This document shows, piece by piece, positions 7,276-14,592 of a DNA stretch of 64,000 nt. The translations under genes and the position numbers were made by a program. The DNA lies in the NCBI GenBank assembly GCA_945869195.1, contig CAMBNV010000003.1, positions 1-64,000 on the forward strand, written 5' to 3'. Numbering within the stretch: the first letter of the stretch is position 1; every line of letters starts with the position of its first letter. The DNA comes from Gemmatimonas phototrophica (GTDB lineage Bacteria > Gemmatimonadota > Gemmatimonadetes > Gemmatimonadales > Gemmatimonadaceae). The notes below the pieces were generated by a model. It did no database searches. It saw nothing but the letters and a program-made list of their open reading frames with translations, and was not told the DNA's origin.

Positions 7276-9006
7276 TCACTGGCGCGCGCGCGCGCGTCGC
7301 CGGCGCGTCGCAAACTCCACGAACGCGTCGGCGCCGCGCGTGTTGATCACGTCGGCGGCGCCGAGCCAGCCTTTGCGCGCCATGCCGATCCCCAGCGCCA
7401 TGTTGTCGAGCCCAGCGACCGAGTGCGCATCGGGGCCGATCTCGATCTGCGCCCCATGCCGGCGGGCCGAGCGTGCGAGGCGCCAGTCGATGTCGAGTCG
7501 GTGCGGGTCGGCATTGAGCTCGATCGCGACGCCGAGCTCGCCGGCGCGGCGCATCACGGCCTCCATGTCGATCGCGAACGGCTCGCGGGTGAGCAGGAGA
7601 CGGCCGGTCGGGTGTCCGAGGATCGCCATGTGCGGATCTTCGAGCGCCTTGAGCACGCGGTCAGTCATCTGCCGCTCGTTCATTCCCATCCGCGAGTGGA
7701 CCGAGGCAATCACATAGTCGAAGCGGTCGAGCACCTCGACCGGATAGTCGATGCGACCACAGGGCAGGATGTCGGCTTCGACGCCCTTGAGCAGGCGAAA
7801 ATCGGTGAAGCTCGCGTTAATCGCGTCGATCTCCTCGTGCTGTCGTTGGAGCGACTCGACCGTAAGGCCACCGGAGTAGAAGGCCGACTGCGAGTGATCG
7901 CTGATGCCGACGTAGCTCCAGCCGCGTTGCCGCGCCGCTGCCGCGAGCTCCGCGATGGTCGCGCCGCCATCGGAGTACTGCGAGTGACAGTGCAGCACGC
8001 CCTGGATGTCCGGCAGTTCGATCAGGTGCGGCAGCGAGCCCTGAGCCGCGGCTTCTGATTCCCCGAGCCCCTCGCGGAGCTCCGGTGTGAGCCACGGAAG
8101 GCCAACCGCCGCATAGAGCGCGGGTTCGTCGGCGAGCTCGACGACCGAGCCGTCGCCGCGACGGAGCTGATGCGCCCCGAGGTTCAGTCCGCGTACCGCG
8201 GCGCGGGCGACGAGCTCCTGCACATGATCCTCGGAGCCGGTGGCGCGACACCAGGTGACCACGAACTCGTCGACCGGTACGCATTGCAGGATGAGACGCA
8301 CGCCATCGTCGTAGCGGATCGTCACCGCGCGGGTGCCGCTGCCGACGGAGTCGCGGACGCCGGGCGCGTGGGCGAGCGCGGCGGCGACCGCCTCGGGGTC
8401 GCGGACACAGGCGGCGACGATCTCGACCTCTCGCACCGTTTCGCAGTGGCGGCGAACGGCGCCGGCGATCTCTGCGCGCACCACTCCGGCTTGTCGCCGC
8501 ACCGACGCCAGTAGGCGCTCGGCCTCGGCGCGGCCGTGTGGGTAGAGCACCTGCGCACCGCTCTCCTTGAGCCAGGCGATGCCGCGCAGCACCTGCTCGG
8601 TTGACCGCGCGCCGAAGCGCGGTAGCTTCGTCAGTCGCCCGTCACGCGCGGCGTCCTCGAGCTCCTGGAGCGTGTCGATGCCGAGCCCTTCGTGGATGCG
8701 GCGGATGCGCGACGGCCCGAGTCCGGGAATGCGCAGCATCTCGAACAGACCCTCCGGCGTCGACTCGCGGAGTCGGTCGAGCAGCGCGGACTCTCCGGTC
8801 TCCTGGATGTCCTCGAGAACGTCGATCACCTCGGGCGCGAAGCGGCGCTTGTCGCGCCGGAGCAGCGCGGCGACCGGCTGGGCCTCGGCAGCGGCGAGGG
8901 CCCGTGCCGCATCGGCGTACGGCGCCGGGACGGCCGGATCCTCTCCCTGCAACTCAAGCAGGGCCACGATCTCGTGGAGGAGGTGGGCGACCGTGCGGGA
9001 ATCCAT
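7276..9006 (-). CDS. polX: DNA polymerase/3'-5' exonuclease PolX, with degenerate polymerase site
   Basis: Family X repair protein of 576 residues, the usual length. Order: helix-hairpin-helix region (LRIPGLGPSRIRRIHEGLGI, about 91-110), Pol-beta-like palm (about 180-310) and PHP phosphoesterase (about 335-570). The PHP ligands are all present: HCHSQYSDGG, GISDHS, KGVEADIL, VHSRMGMNE, GHPTGR, ELNADPHRLD, GPDAHS. The palm is not normal: where PolX carries the DxD metal pair this protein has E193-V-E195 (VREVEIVAAC), and the third Asp strand reads VRLILQCVP without Asp. The exonuclease/AP-endonuclease half is thus probably active while polymerisation is doubtful. Followed by nth. Confidence 0.9.
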   Translation of the reverse strand: MDSRTVAHLLHEIVALLELQGEDPAVPAPYADAARALAAAEAQPVAALLRRDKRRFAPEVIDVLEDIQETGESALLDRLRESTPEGLFEMLRIPGLGPSRIRRIHEGLGIDTLQELEDAARDGRLTKLPRFGARSTEQVLRGIAWLKESGAQVLYPHGRAEAERLLASVRRQAGVVRAEIAGAVRRHCETVREVEIVAACVRDPEAVAAALAHAPGVRDSVGSGTRAVTIRYDDGVRLILQCVPVDEFVVTWCRATGSEDHVQELVARAAVRGLNLGAHQLRRGDGSVVELADEPALYAAVGLPWLTPELREGLGESEAAAQGSLPHLIELPDIQGVLHCHSQYSDGGATIAELAAAARQRGWSYVGISDHSQSAFYSGGLTVESLQRQHEEIDAINASFTDFRLLKGVEADILPCGRIDYPVEVLDRFDYVIASVHSRMGMNERQMTDRVLKALEDPHMAILGHPTGRLLLTREPFAIDMEAVMRRAGELGVAIELNADPHRLDIDWRLARSARRHGAQIEIGPDAHSVAGLDNMALGIGMARKGWLGAADVINTRGADAFVEFATRRRRARARQ

Positions 9007-9080
9007 GGATGAAAGATAGGTCGAGCACGGTGCTCGATGGTGCCGATCTGTGGCGGAATGCGCTCGTCGCTGCGACCCCG

Positions 9081-9980
9081 CTACTCCTCGACCAGGTAGG
9101 CGGTGGCTCCAAGGAAGAGCCGAATGGCGGCGAAGAGCGCCTCCGGTTGTTCCACATACGGCACATGGCCGCAGTCGTCCAGCCAGACGCGCTGCGCCGA
9201 CAGCGCGTCTGCCGCCGCTTCGGCCGAGGCCAGAGGGATCGGATCCTGCCTCCCATGCACGACCAACGCGGGGACGCGAAGATCACGCAGCGCTGGGACG
9301 AGGTCGAACGCGCCGAGTGACTCCCAGACCGACTGCTGCACGCGACCGGTCACGCGGAATGGTGTGAGGTCGCGGGCGCGCCTCGGGTCGGCAAAGTACC
9401 CTGCGACGCTGAGCTCGAAGGTGCGCTGCCGGTACGCCGTCGGGTCGGAGTCGCGCAGTCCGCTCGAGGCGAGCTCGTCGCGCAGCGCGGCGGCGCCACC
9501 GCTCGCCTGCCTCCGCGCGAACTCGGTTTCGAACTCGTCACGAAAGGCGCGCGACACCGGTGCCGGGTCCAGCAGCACCATTCGCGAGGGCACCGGACCG
9601 GCGCCCCCCGCGTTGGCTTCGATCGCGTAGAGCATCGCGAGCAGCGCTCCCCACGAATAGCCCACCAGCGAGACCGGCCCCGGCGCGAGTTCGGCGAGCA
9701 CCGCCGTGAGGTCCTCGACGTGCGTGCGCCAGGTGATCGGCGCCCGGTCGTCGGTCTTGGACCGCCCGCCACCGCGTTGGTCGTAGAAGAGGCAGGTTCG
9801 GTCCTCGGCGAGCGCGAGCAGCTGGGGCAACAGATAGTCGTGATGCGCCCCAGGACCGCCGTGGAGGACGACGAGCGTGCCGCGGGGTGCGTGGGGCGCA
9901 TAGCGGCACCAGTAGAGTGGTAGCGCCGTCGTTGTCGTGAGGCCGCTCGCGCGCGGCGCTCGTATTCTCGCGTTGATCAA
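9081..9980 (-). CDS. Alpha/beta hydrolase, proline iminopeptidase-like
   Basis: Cytoplasmic serine hydrolase of about 299 residues. Oxyanion-hole motif HGGPGAHHDY, nucleophile elbow GYSWG (Ser), acid HGRQDPI (Asp) and terminal CGHVPYVEQP (His) complete the triad. The HGGPG box and DQRGGGRS are characteristic of the S33 prolyl aminopeptidase group, but haloperoxidase-like esterases share them. The ORF track start (10019) overlaps the M42 gene by 43 nt; TTG 9980 overlaps that gene's stop in a TTGA and is the economical choice, implying translational coupling to the M42 peptidase. Two peptidase genes in tandem suggest peptide catabolism. Confidence 0.85.
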   Translation of the reverse strand: MINARIRAPRASGLTTTTALPLYWCRYAPHAPRGTLVVLHGGPGAHHDYLLPQLLALAEDRTCLFYDQRGGGRSKTDDRAPITWRTHVEDLTAVLAELAPGPVSLVGYSWGALLAMLYAIEANAGGAGPVPSRMVLLDPAPVSRAFRDEFETEFARRQASGGAAALRDELASSGLRDSDPTAYRQRTFELSVAGYFADPRRARDLTPFRVTGRVQQSVWESLGAFDLVPALRDLRVPALVVHGRQDPIPLASAEAAADALSAQRVWLDDCGHVPYVEQPEALFAAIRLFLGATAYLVEE

Positions 9981-11047
9981 CGCGCCGTGAAGTCGGTCGC
10001 GACCGTCACGGCTTTGCACGAGGCTGCGATGAGGGTCGCCGCGTGGTCGAGATCGATCAGACTGACCATCTCGTTGGGCGAGTGCATGTAGCGGTTGGGC
10101 ACCGAGAGCAGTGCCGTCGCGACGCCGCGCCGCGCGAGATGGATCGCGTCGGCGTCGGTGCTCGTCTCGCGCCCTGCCGCGTGCAGCGTGAAGGGGATTC
10201 GCAGCAGCTCGGCGGCGTCACGCAGGATCTTGAAGGCGACGGGCGAGACCACCGAGCCGCGCGTGAGTACTGGCCCGCTGCCGAGGCTGGAGTCCCCGAG
10301 CTCTTTCTTCTCGACGCCGGGGTGATCGGTCGCGAAGGTGACATCCACGACGATGGCCATCGCGGGATCAATGCGCTCGCCCGCGACCCGAGCACCGCCG
10401 CCATGATAGGCGATCTCTTCCTGCGTGGTGGCCACGGCCACCACGCGCGCCTCACCTGGCGCGGCCGCGTAGCGGCGCAGCGCCTCGAGCACGACAAAAG
10501 CGCCGATCCGGTCGTCGATTGAGCGCGACACGATCCGATCGTTCGGGAAGTCGAGCGTGCGCGAGTCGATCACCCCGGCGTCACCGATCGACAACCGCGC
10601 CTCGGCCTGGGCGCGGGTCGCGGCGCCGATGTCGACCCACAGGTCGGTCATCTTCGTCGCTTTCTCGCGGTCCTCAACCTTGATCAGGTGAATCGGCTTC
10701 TTGCCGACGGCGCCGAGCACGTCGCCGTCACGGCCGAGGAAGCGAATGCGCTGGGCAACGAGCACCTGCGGGTCCCACCCGCCGATCGGCGCGAGGTAGA
10801 TGTACCCATCGTCGTCGATGTAGGTGATGATCACGCCAATCTCGTCGATATGACCCGCGAGCATGATCGTCGGTTCACCGGTCGGATTGACGATGGCCAT
10901 CGAGTTGCCGTGCACATCGGACTGTACCTCGGCGGCGAAGGTGCTCGCCTCGTCGCGCCAGACCTTGGCCGCGGCCGACTCGTAGCCTGAGGGGCCGGGC
11001 GTGTCGAGCAATGATTTTAGAAAAGTGATGGCGGCGGGCTTTAACAT
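9977..11047 (-). CDS. M42 family metallopeptidase (tetrahedral aminopeptidase type)
   Basis: Dinuclear zinc aminopeptidase, 356 residues, typical for M42. Metal and catalytic segments are seen in order: AGHIDEIGVIITYID (His, Asp), SRSIDDRIGAFVVLEAL (bridging Asp), TTQEEIAYHGG (Glu base and Glu ligand), VVDVTFATDHPG (Asp) and PNRYMHSPNEMVSL (His). No signal peptide, so cytoplasmic; relatives form large oligomers that finish peptide breakdown. It is followed by the alpha/beta hydrolase with a TTGA overlap and preceded by the BtuF-like gene after 10 nt. Confidence 0.93.
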   Translation of the reverse strand: MLKPAAITFLKSLLDTPGPSGYESAAAKVWRDEASTFAAEVQSDVHGNSMAIVNPTGEPTIMLAGHIDEIGVIITYIDDDGYIYLAPIGGWDPQVLVAQRIRFLGRDGDVLGAVGKKPIHLIKVEDREKATKMTDLWVDIGAATRAQAEARLSIGDAGVIDSRTLDFPNDRIVSRSIDDRIGAFVVLEALRRYAAAPGEARVVAVATTQEEIAYHGGGARVAGERIDPAMAIVVDVTFATDHPGVEKKELGDSSLGSGPVLTRGSVVSPVAFKILRDAAELLRIPFTLHAAGRETSTDADAIHLARRGVATALLSVPNRYMHSPNEMVSLIDLDHAATLIAASCKAVTVATDFTAR

Positions 11048-11057
11048 GCGAGGGACC

Positions 11058-11978
11058 TCAGGCGGGGTGCGCGGCCGGCGTGAGCGCGCGCGCGAAGGCG
11101 GGCTCGACCGGTGAGAAGAGTGTCGGATTGAATAGTCGTGCGAAGAGCTCCACGCCGTCTACGAGCCGCGGACCGGGCCGGCTGACGAAGGCGTTGGCGT
11201 CGAGCGCGAAAACACGGCGTTCGCGTGCCCAGGCCCACTCCGGGCGTGCGAGGAGGCGGTCGCCCTCAACCGCGGAGTGCGCAAGGTCGTAGCCACAGGG
11301 CGCAATGAGAATGACCTCGGGGTCGGCGGCTCGGACCGCGTCCATGGTCACCACCACCGAGTGCTCGCCTGGTTTCGCGCCCACGTCCACGCCGCCGGCG
11401 CGTCTGACCATCTCGGGTACCCAATGTCCCGCGGCGTAGAGCGGGTCGCCCCACTCGATCACCGCCACCCGCGGGCGGGGCGCCGTGGCGGCCTGAAGCG
11501 TCTCGTGCAGGAGGCGGAGTCGCGCGCGCGCGCCGGCGAGGATCTCGGCGGCCTCGTCCGCGAGTGCCATCGCCTCACCGACCAGACGAATATCCTCGAG
11601 AACGCCGTCGAGCGAGGTCGCCGAGAGCGTGATCACGCGCGGCACCGGGGCGAGCCGCGCCGCGACCGCCCGCACGTCGGACTCCATGACCGCACAGACC
11701 GCACAGAGCGCCTGTGTGATGATCAGGTCGGGGTTGAGGGCGCGTATGCGATCTTCGTAGAGCGCGTAGAGTGGGGCACCCTGCGACGCGATCGCGTGCA
11801 CCTGGGCGTCGACCACCCCTGGGGCGGCGGTGTCGTCGATCGCGGTGCCCGTGACACGCACGCGCGACGCCACAAGCGGCGGATGGTCGCAGGCATGCGT
11901 CACCCCGACCAGGTGCTCCATCCCCCCGAGCGCGGCGACGATCTCGGTCGCACTGGGGAGCAGCGAGATGACGCGCAT
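11058..11978 (-). CDS. BtuF-like (cobalamin-binding) protein without signal peptide
   Basis: A 306-residue substrate-binding-type protein starting MRVISLLPSATEIVAALGG at ATG 11978; the track's longer start adds 46 shadow residues. The fold is the helical-backbone BtuF/FhuD/TroA type: LPSATEIVAALGG, VGVTHACDHPP, NPDLIITQALCAVCAV, and WGDPLYAAGHWVPEMVRRAGG. Such proteins feed B12 to BtuCD, yet no export signal is visible and no permease or ATPase is nearby. Cytoplasmic single-gene BtuF-like proteins are common in several phyla and annotated as cobalamin-binding. Start overlaps the upstream stop by one base (TAATG). Confidence 0.8.
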   Translation of the reverse strand: MRVISLLPSATEIVAALGGMEHLVGVTHACDHPPLVASRVRVTGTAIDDTAAPGVVDAQVHAIASQGAPLYALYEDRIRALNPDLIITQALCAVCAVMESDVRAVAARLAPVPRVITLSATSLDGVLEDIRLVGEAMALADEAAEILAGARARLRLLHETLQAATAPRPRVAVIEWGDPLYAAGHWVPEMVRRAGGVDVGAKPGEHSVVVTMDAVRAADPEVILIAPCGYDLAHSAVEGDRLLARPEWAWARERRVFALDANAFVSRPGPRLVDGVELFARLFNPTLFSPVEPAFARALTPAAHPA

Positions 11979-12367
11979 TAGCTCCGCGTGTCGGGAATGG
12001 GCAGCAGGAGGAGGACGACGGCAAAGGTCAGCACCCCCACGGCCATCGTCACGAGCGGCGCCCCCAGGAAGTACTGCACAATCCCATGGAGTGCGGCGCC
12101 CTCTGCCGGTGCCCACCCGACGATGAGTGCCGTTTTGACGTCCTGTTCATTCTTCGCTGCCTCGACGCGACCGCGGAAGAAGAGCGCGAACACCACCGCG
12201 AACGCCGAGAAGGCCCACGAGACGTAGCGGATCGCCTGTAGCGTTTTGAGGGTGTCTGGATCGGTCGCATCAGGGATGCCGCCCTGGATCCGCAGATAGG
12301 CGGTGATCCCGGCGAATACCGCCACGCCGCCGATGAGCGCGGTGCGGATGAGGAAGAGCCGTCTCAC
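11978..12367 (-). CDS. Small polytopic membrane protein, unknown function
   Basis: A 129-residue protein that I do not recognise. Hydrophobic segments are at about 7-24 (IRTALIGGVAVFAGITAYL), 45-65 (IRYVSWAFSAFAVVFALFF), 80-100 (ALIVGWAPAEGAALHGIVQYF) and 103-122 (PLVTMAVGVLTFAVVLLLLP), giving four probable membrane spans with a charged loop (RGRVEAAKNEQDVK) between the second and third. It overlaps the amidohydrolase stop by 4 nt on one side and shares TAATG with the BtuF-like gene on the other, so it is embedded in the operon. Confidence 0.75.
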   Translation of the reverse strand: MRRLFLIRTALIGGVAVFAGITAYLRIQGGIPDATDPDTLKTLQAIRYVSWAFSAFAVVFALFFRGRVEAAKNEQDVKTALIVGWAPAEGAALHGIVQYFLGAPLVTMAVGVLTFAVVLLLLPIPDTRS

Positions 12368-14052
12368 GGCAGCTTGCGCTCGTAGACGCTTCGTCCACCC
12401 ACCCAGGTGGAGAGCACCAGGGTCGAGCCCAGTAGGGCGTCGGGCACGCGCATGATGTCCTGATCGAGCACCACGAAGTCCGCGCGCTTGCCAGCCGTCA
12501 ACGAGCCTAGTTCGTTCTCCTGGAACGCCGCGTACGCCGCCCAGAGCGTCATCGACTTGAGCGCTTCGTCGCGCGTCATCCGTTGCTCGGGATACCAGCC
12601 GCCGGCGGGCCAGCCGCGGGCGTCCTGCCGCGAGACGCTCGCCCGGAACGAGATGAGCGGATCCACGTACTCCACGGGGAAGTCGGAGCCGTTGGGGATC
12701 ACGACGCCGCTCTCAAGGAGCGATCGCCAGGCGTACGCGCCGCGCAGGCGGCCCTCGCCAAGGCGGGTCCCGGCCCAGTACATGTCGCTCGTCTGGTGCG
12801 AGGCCTGCATTGACGGGATCACGCCAAGCGCGGCGAACCGCGGAATGTCGTCGGCGCTGAGGACCTGGGCATGCTCCACCCGGAAGCGATGATCAGCGGT
12901 CGGGAGGGCCTTCAGTGCCGCTTCGTAGCTGTCGAGCACCAACCGGTTGCCTCGATCGCCAATCGCATGGGTGTTCATCTGGAAGCCGGCGCGGAGCGCG
13001 CGCGTCGCGAACTCCGTGATGTGCGCGGGGGCCGAGACGAGCAGGCCGGTGGTGCGCGCGTCGTCCGCATAGGGCTCGAGCAGCGCTGCGCCACGCGAAC
13101 CGAGCGCGCCGTCCTGATAGAGCTTGATCGACCGGACCCAGAGCGTGCCGTCGTACAGTCCCAGCTGCGGGCCACGTTTGAACCAGGCGTCAATCGTCGG
13201 CGCATGATCGGAGATCATCGCGTACAGGCGGATATTCAGCGCGCCCTCGCGACCGAGCTCCTCGTACAGCTCGAGCACCGTTGCCGAGGCGCCGGCATCG
13301 TGCACCCCCGTGAGTCCCCATCGGTGCATCTCGTCAATCGCGAGCTTGATCGCGTGTTTGGTCTGCGCGCGCGTCTGCGCGGGGATCGCGGTTTCGATCA
13401 GGCCCTGCGCGTTGTCGACGAAGACGCCGGCCGGGTTGCCCAGCGCGTCCCGTTCGATCTTTCCGCCGGCCGGATCCTTGGTCGCCTTGGTGACGCCCAT
13501 CTTCTGAATGGCGAGCGCGTTCACGAGCCCGGCATGGCCGTCGACGCGCTCGAGGTAGACGGGATGGTCGGGGAGGGCGCGCGAGAGCGCCTCGTGGGTG
13601 GGCCAGCGCGTGTCGCCCCAGTCATTCTGGTCCCAGCCGCGACCGACGATCCAGTCGCCCTTTGGCGTGGTGCGTCCGCGCTCCACCACACGGGCGATGA
13701 CCTGCTCGTACGACGTAGTGCCGACGAGGTCGACGTTGAGCAGTGACTGGCCGAGGCCGGTCACGTGGGCGTGGGCATCGGTCATCCCGGGGATGACCGT
13801 CCGGCCCTCGAGGTCGAGGGTGCGGGTACTGGTCCCGGTAAGCGCCCGCGCGCCGGCGCGGTCGCCGACGAAGACTACCCGTCCGCCGCGGATCGCCATC
13901 GCCTCGACGATGGCGCGCGCGCCGTCGGCGGTGTAGATGCGACCGTTGGTGACGACAAGGTCGGCGGGCAGCTGCTGCGCGACGAGCGGATCGCCGCCGA
14001 CAAACAGCGCGACTGCGGTCAGTGCAAGGGAACGGATCATCAGACTCATCAT
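12364..14052 (-). CDS. Exported amidohydrolase (YtcJ/AmmOH-type)
   Basis: Metal-dependent hydrolase of 562 residues with an N-terminal signal-like segment (SLALTAVALFVGGDPLVAQ), so probably periplasmic. Amidohydrolase_3 features: VTNGRIYTADG start, TDAHAHV (HxH metal ligands), AIGDRGNRLVLDSYE (metal His) and PNGSDFPVEYVDPL (Asp). Relatives act on N-substituted formamides or unknown amides; the substrate cannot be deduced. Its ATG overlaps the stop of the truncated aminopeptidase P-like ORF (TGATG within ATGATGAG), so translation may be coupled to that remnant. Confidence 0.9.
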   Translation of the reverse strand: MMSLMIRSLALTAVALFVGGDPLVAQQLPADLVVTNGRIYTADGARAIVEAMAIRGGRVVFVGDRAGARALTGTSTRTLDLEGRTVIPGMTDAHAHVTGLGQSLLNVDLVGTTSYEQVIARVVERGRTTPKGDWIVGRGWDQNDWGDTRWPTHEALSRALPDHPVYLERVDGHAGLVNALAIQKMGVTKATKDPAGGKIERDALGNPAGVFVDNAQGLIETAIPAQTRAQTKHAIKLAIDEMHRWGLTGVHDAGASATVLELYEELGREGALNIRLYAMISDHAPTIDAWFKRGPQLGLYDGTLWVRSIKLYQDGALGSRGAALLEPYADDARTTGLLVSAPAHITEFATRALRAGFQMNTHAIGDRGNRLVLDSYEAALKALPTADHRFRVEHAQVLSADDIPRFAALGVIPSMQASHQTSDMYWAGTRLGEGRLRGAYAWRSLLESGVVIPNGSDFPVEYVDPLISFRASVSRQDARGWPAGGWYPEQRMTRDEALKSMTLWAAYAAFQENELGSLTAGKRADFVVLDQDIMRVPDALLGSTLVLSTWVGGRSVYERKLP

Positions 14053-14483
14053 GAGGTGGTTCCAGAAGGAATGACGGGACGACTACCTGCGGATTCTAGT
14101 CCCCACCCACGCGGCGCGAAACGCCAACTGCGCGACCGTCGGGGTCCGGTCTTCACAATCAGGAGCGCCGATCCGGGCTCGTCGAAGCCGGTGAGGTAAC
14201 GAAACTGCGGCTGCTGTTGGAAGGGGACGAAGTCGGGAGTGGGCTCGCGGCCGCCGAGCACCAGGAGCACGCCGTCGGGGAGTGCCGCGGTTAGGGCCGC
14301 CCGCCGCGCCGCGAACTCGCTCTGGCCAATCTGCGCCGGCAGCACGGAGGCGGAGGGGGCGACGAGACACAGGAGAACGAGTGTCCCCCCGCGCGCCTTG
14401 CGCGCCGATCCGGTGCGACGGAGGCGGATCAGAGTGGCGGACAGACGGCGCACGAGGGACTCCGGTGTGAGATCGAGCGGCAC
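14049..14483 (-). pseudogene. Truncated Xaa-Pro aminopeptidase (aminopeptidase P) N-terminal remnant
   Basis: A 144-codon ORF. After a signal peptide (LVLLCLVAPSASVLPAQ) it reads IGQSEFAARRAALTAALPDGVLLVLGGREPTPDFVPFQ then FRYLTGFDEPGSALLIVKTG, the start of the aminopeptidase P N-terminal domain as found in secreted family members of 400 or more residues. After GSALLIV the homology stops and the frame continues in 35 unrelated basic residues (SRSWRFAPRGWG) to a TGA that overlaps the amidohydrolase ATG. No creatinase catalytic domain follows in any frame. I infer a deletion that fused the gene head to the next gene; the remnant may still act as a translated leader. Confidence 0.75.
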
Positions 14484-14592
14484 GAGATCGTCCGGAAGAT
14501 GGCGACAGGCCGCCGTGGGCGCACCGGTCCAGCGGAGGGGCGGCGGGGGACGTAGACTACCAGAAATCCCCCCTCACCGGAGTCATTCCGTG

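Noticed and set aside
14239-14592. N-terminal 118 residues of the M14 ORF in the track
   Set aside because: Antisense of the aminopeptidase P remnant, Arg/Ser-rich, and upstream of the signal peptide start with its ribosome-binding site.
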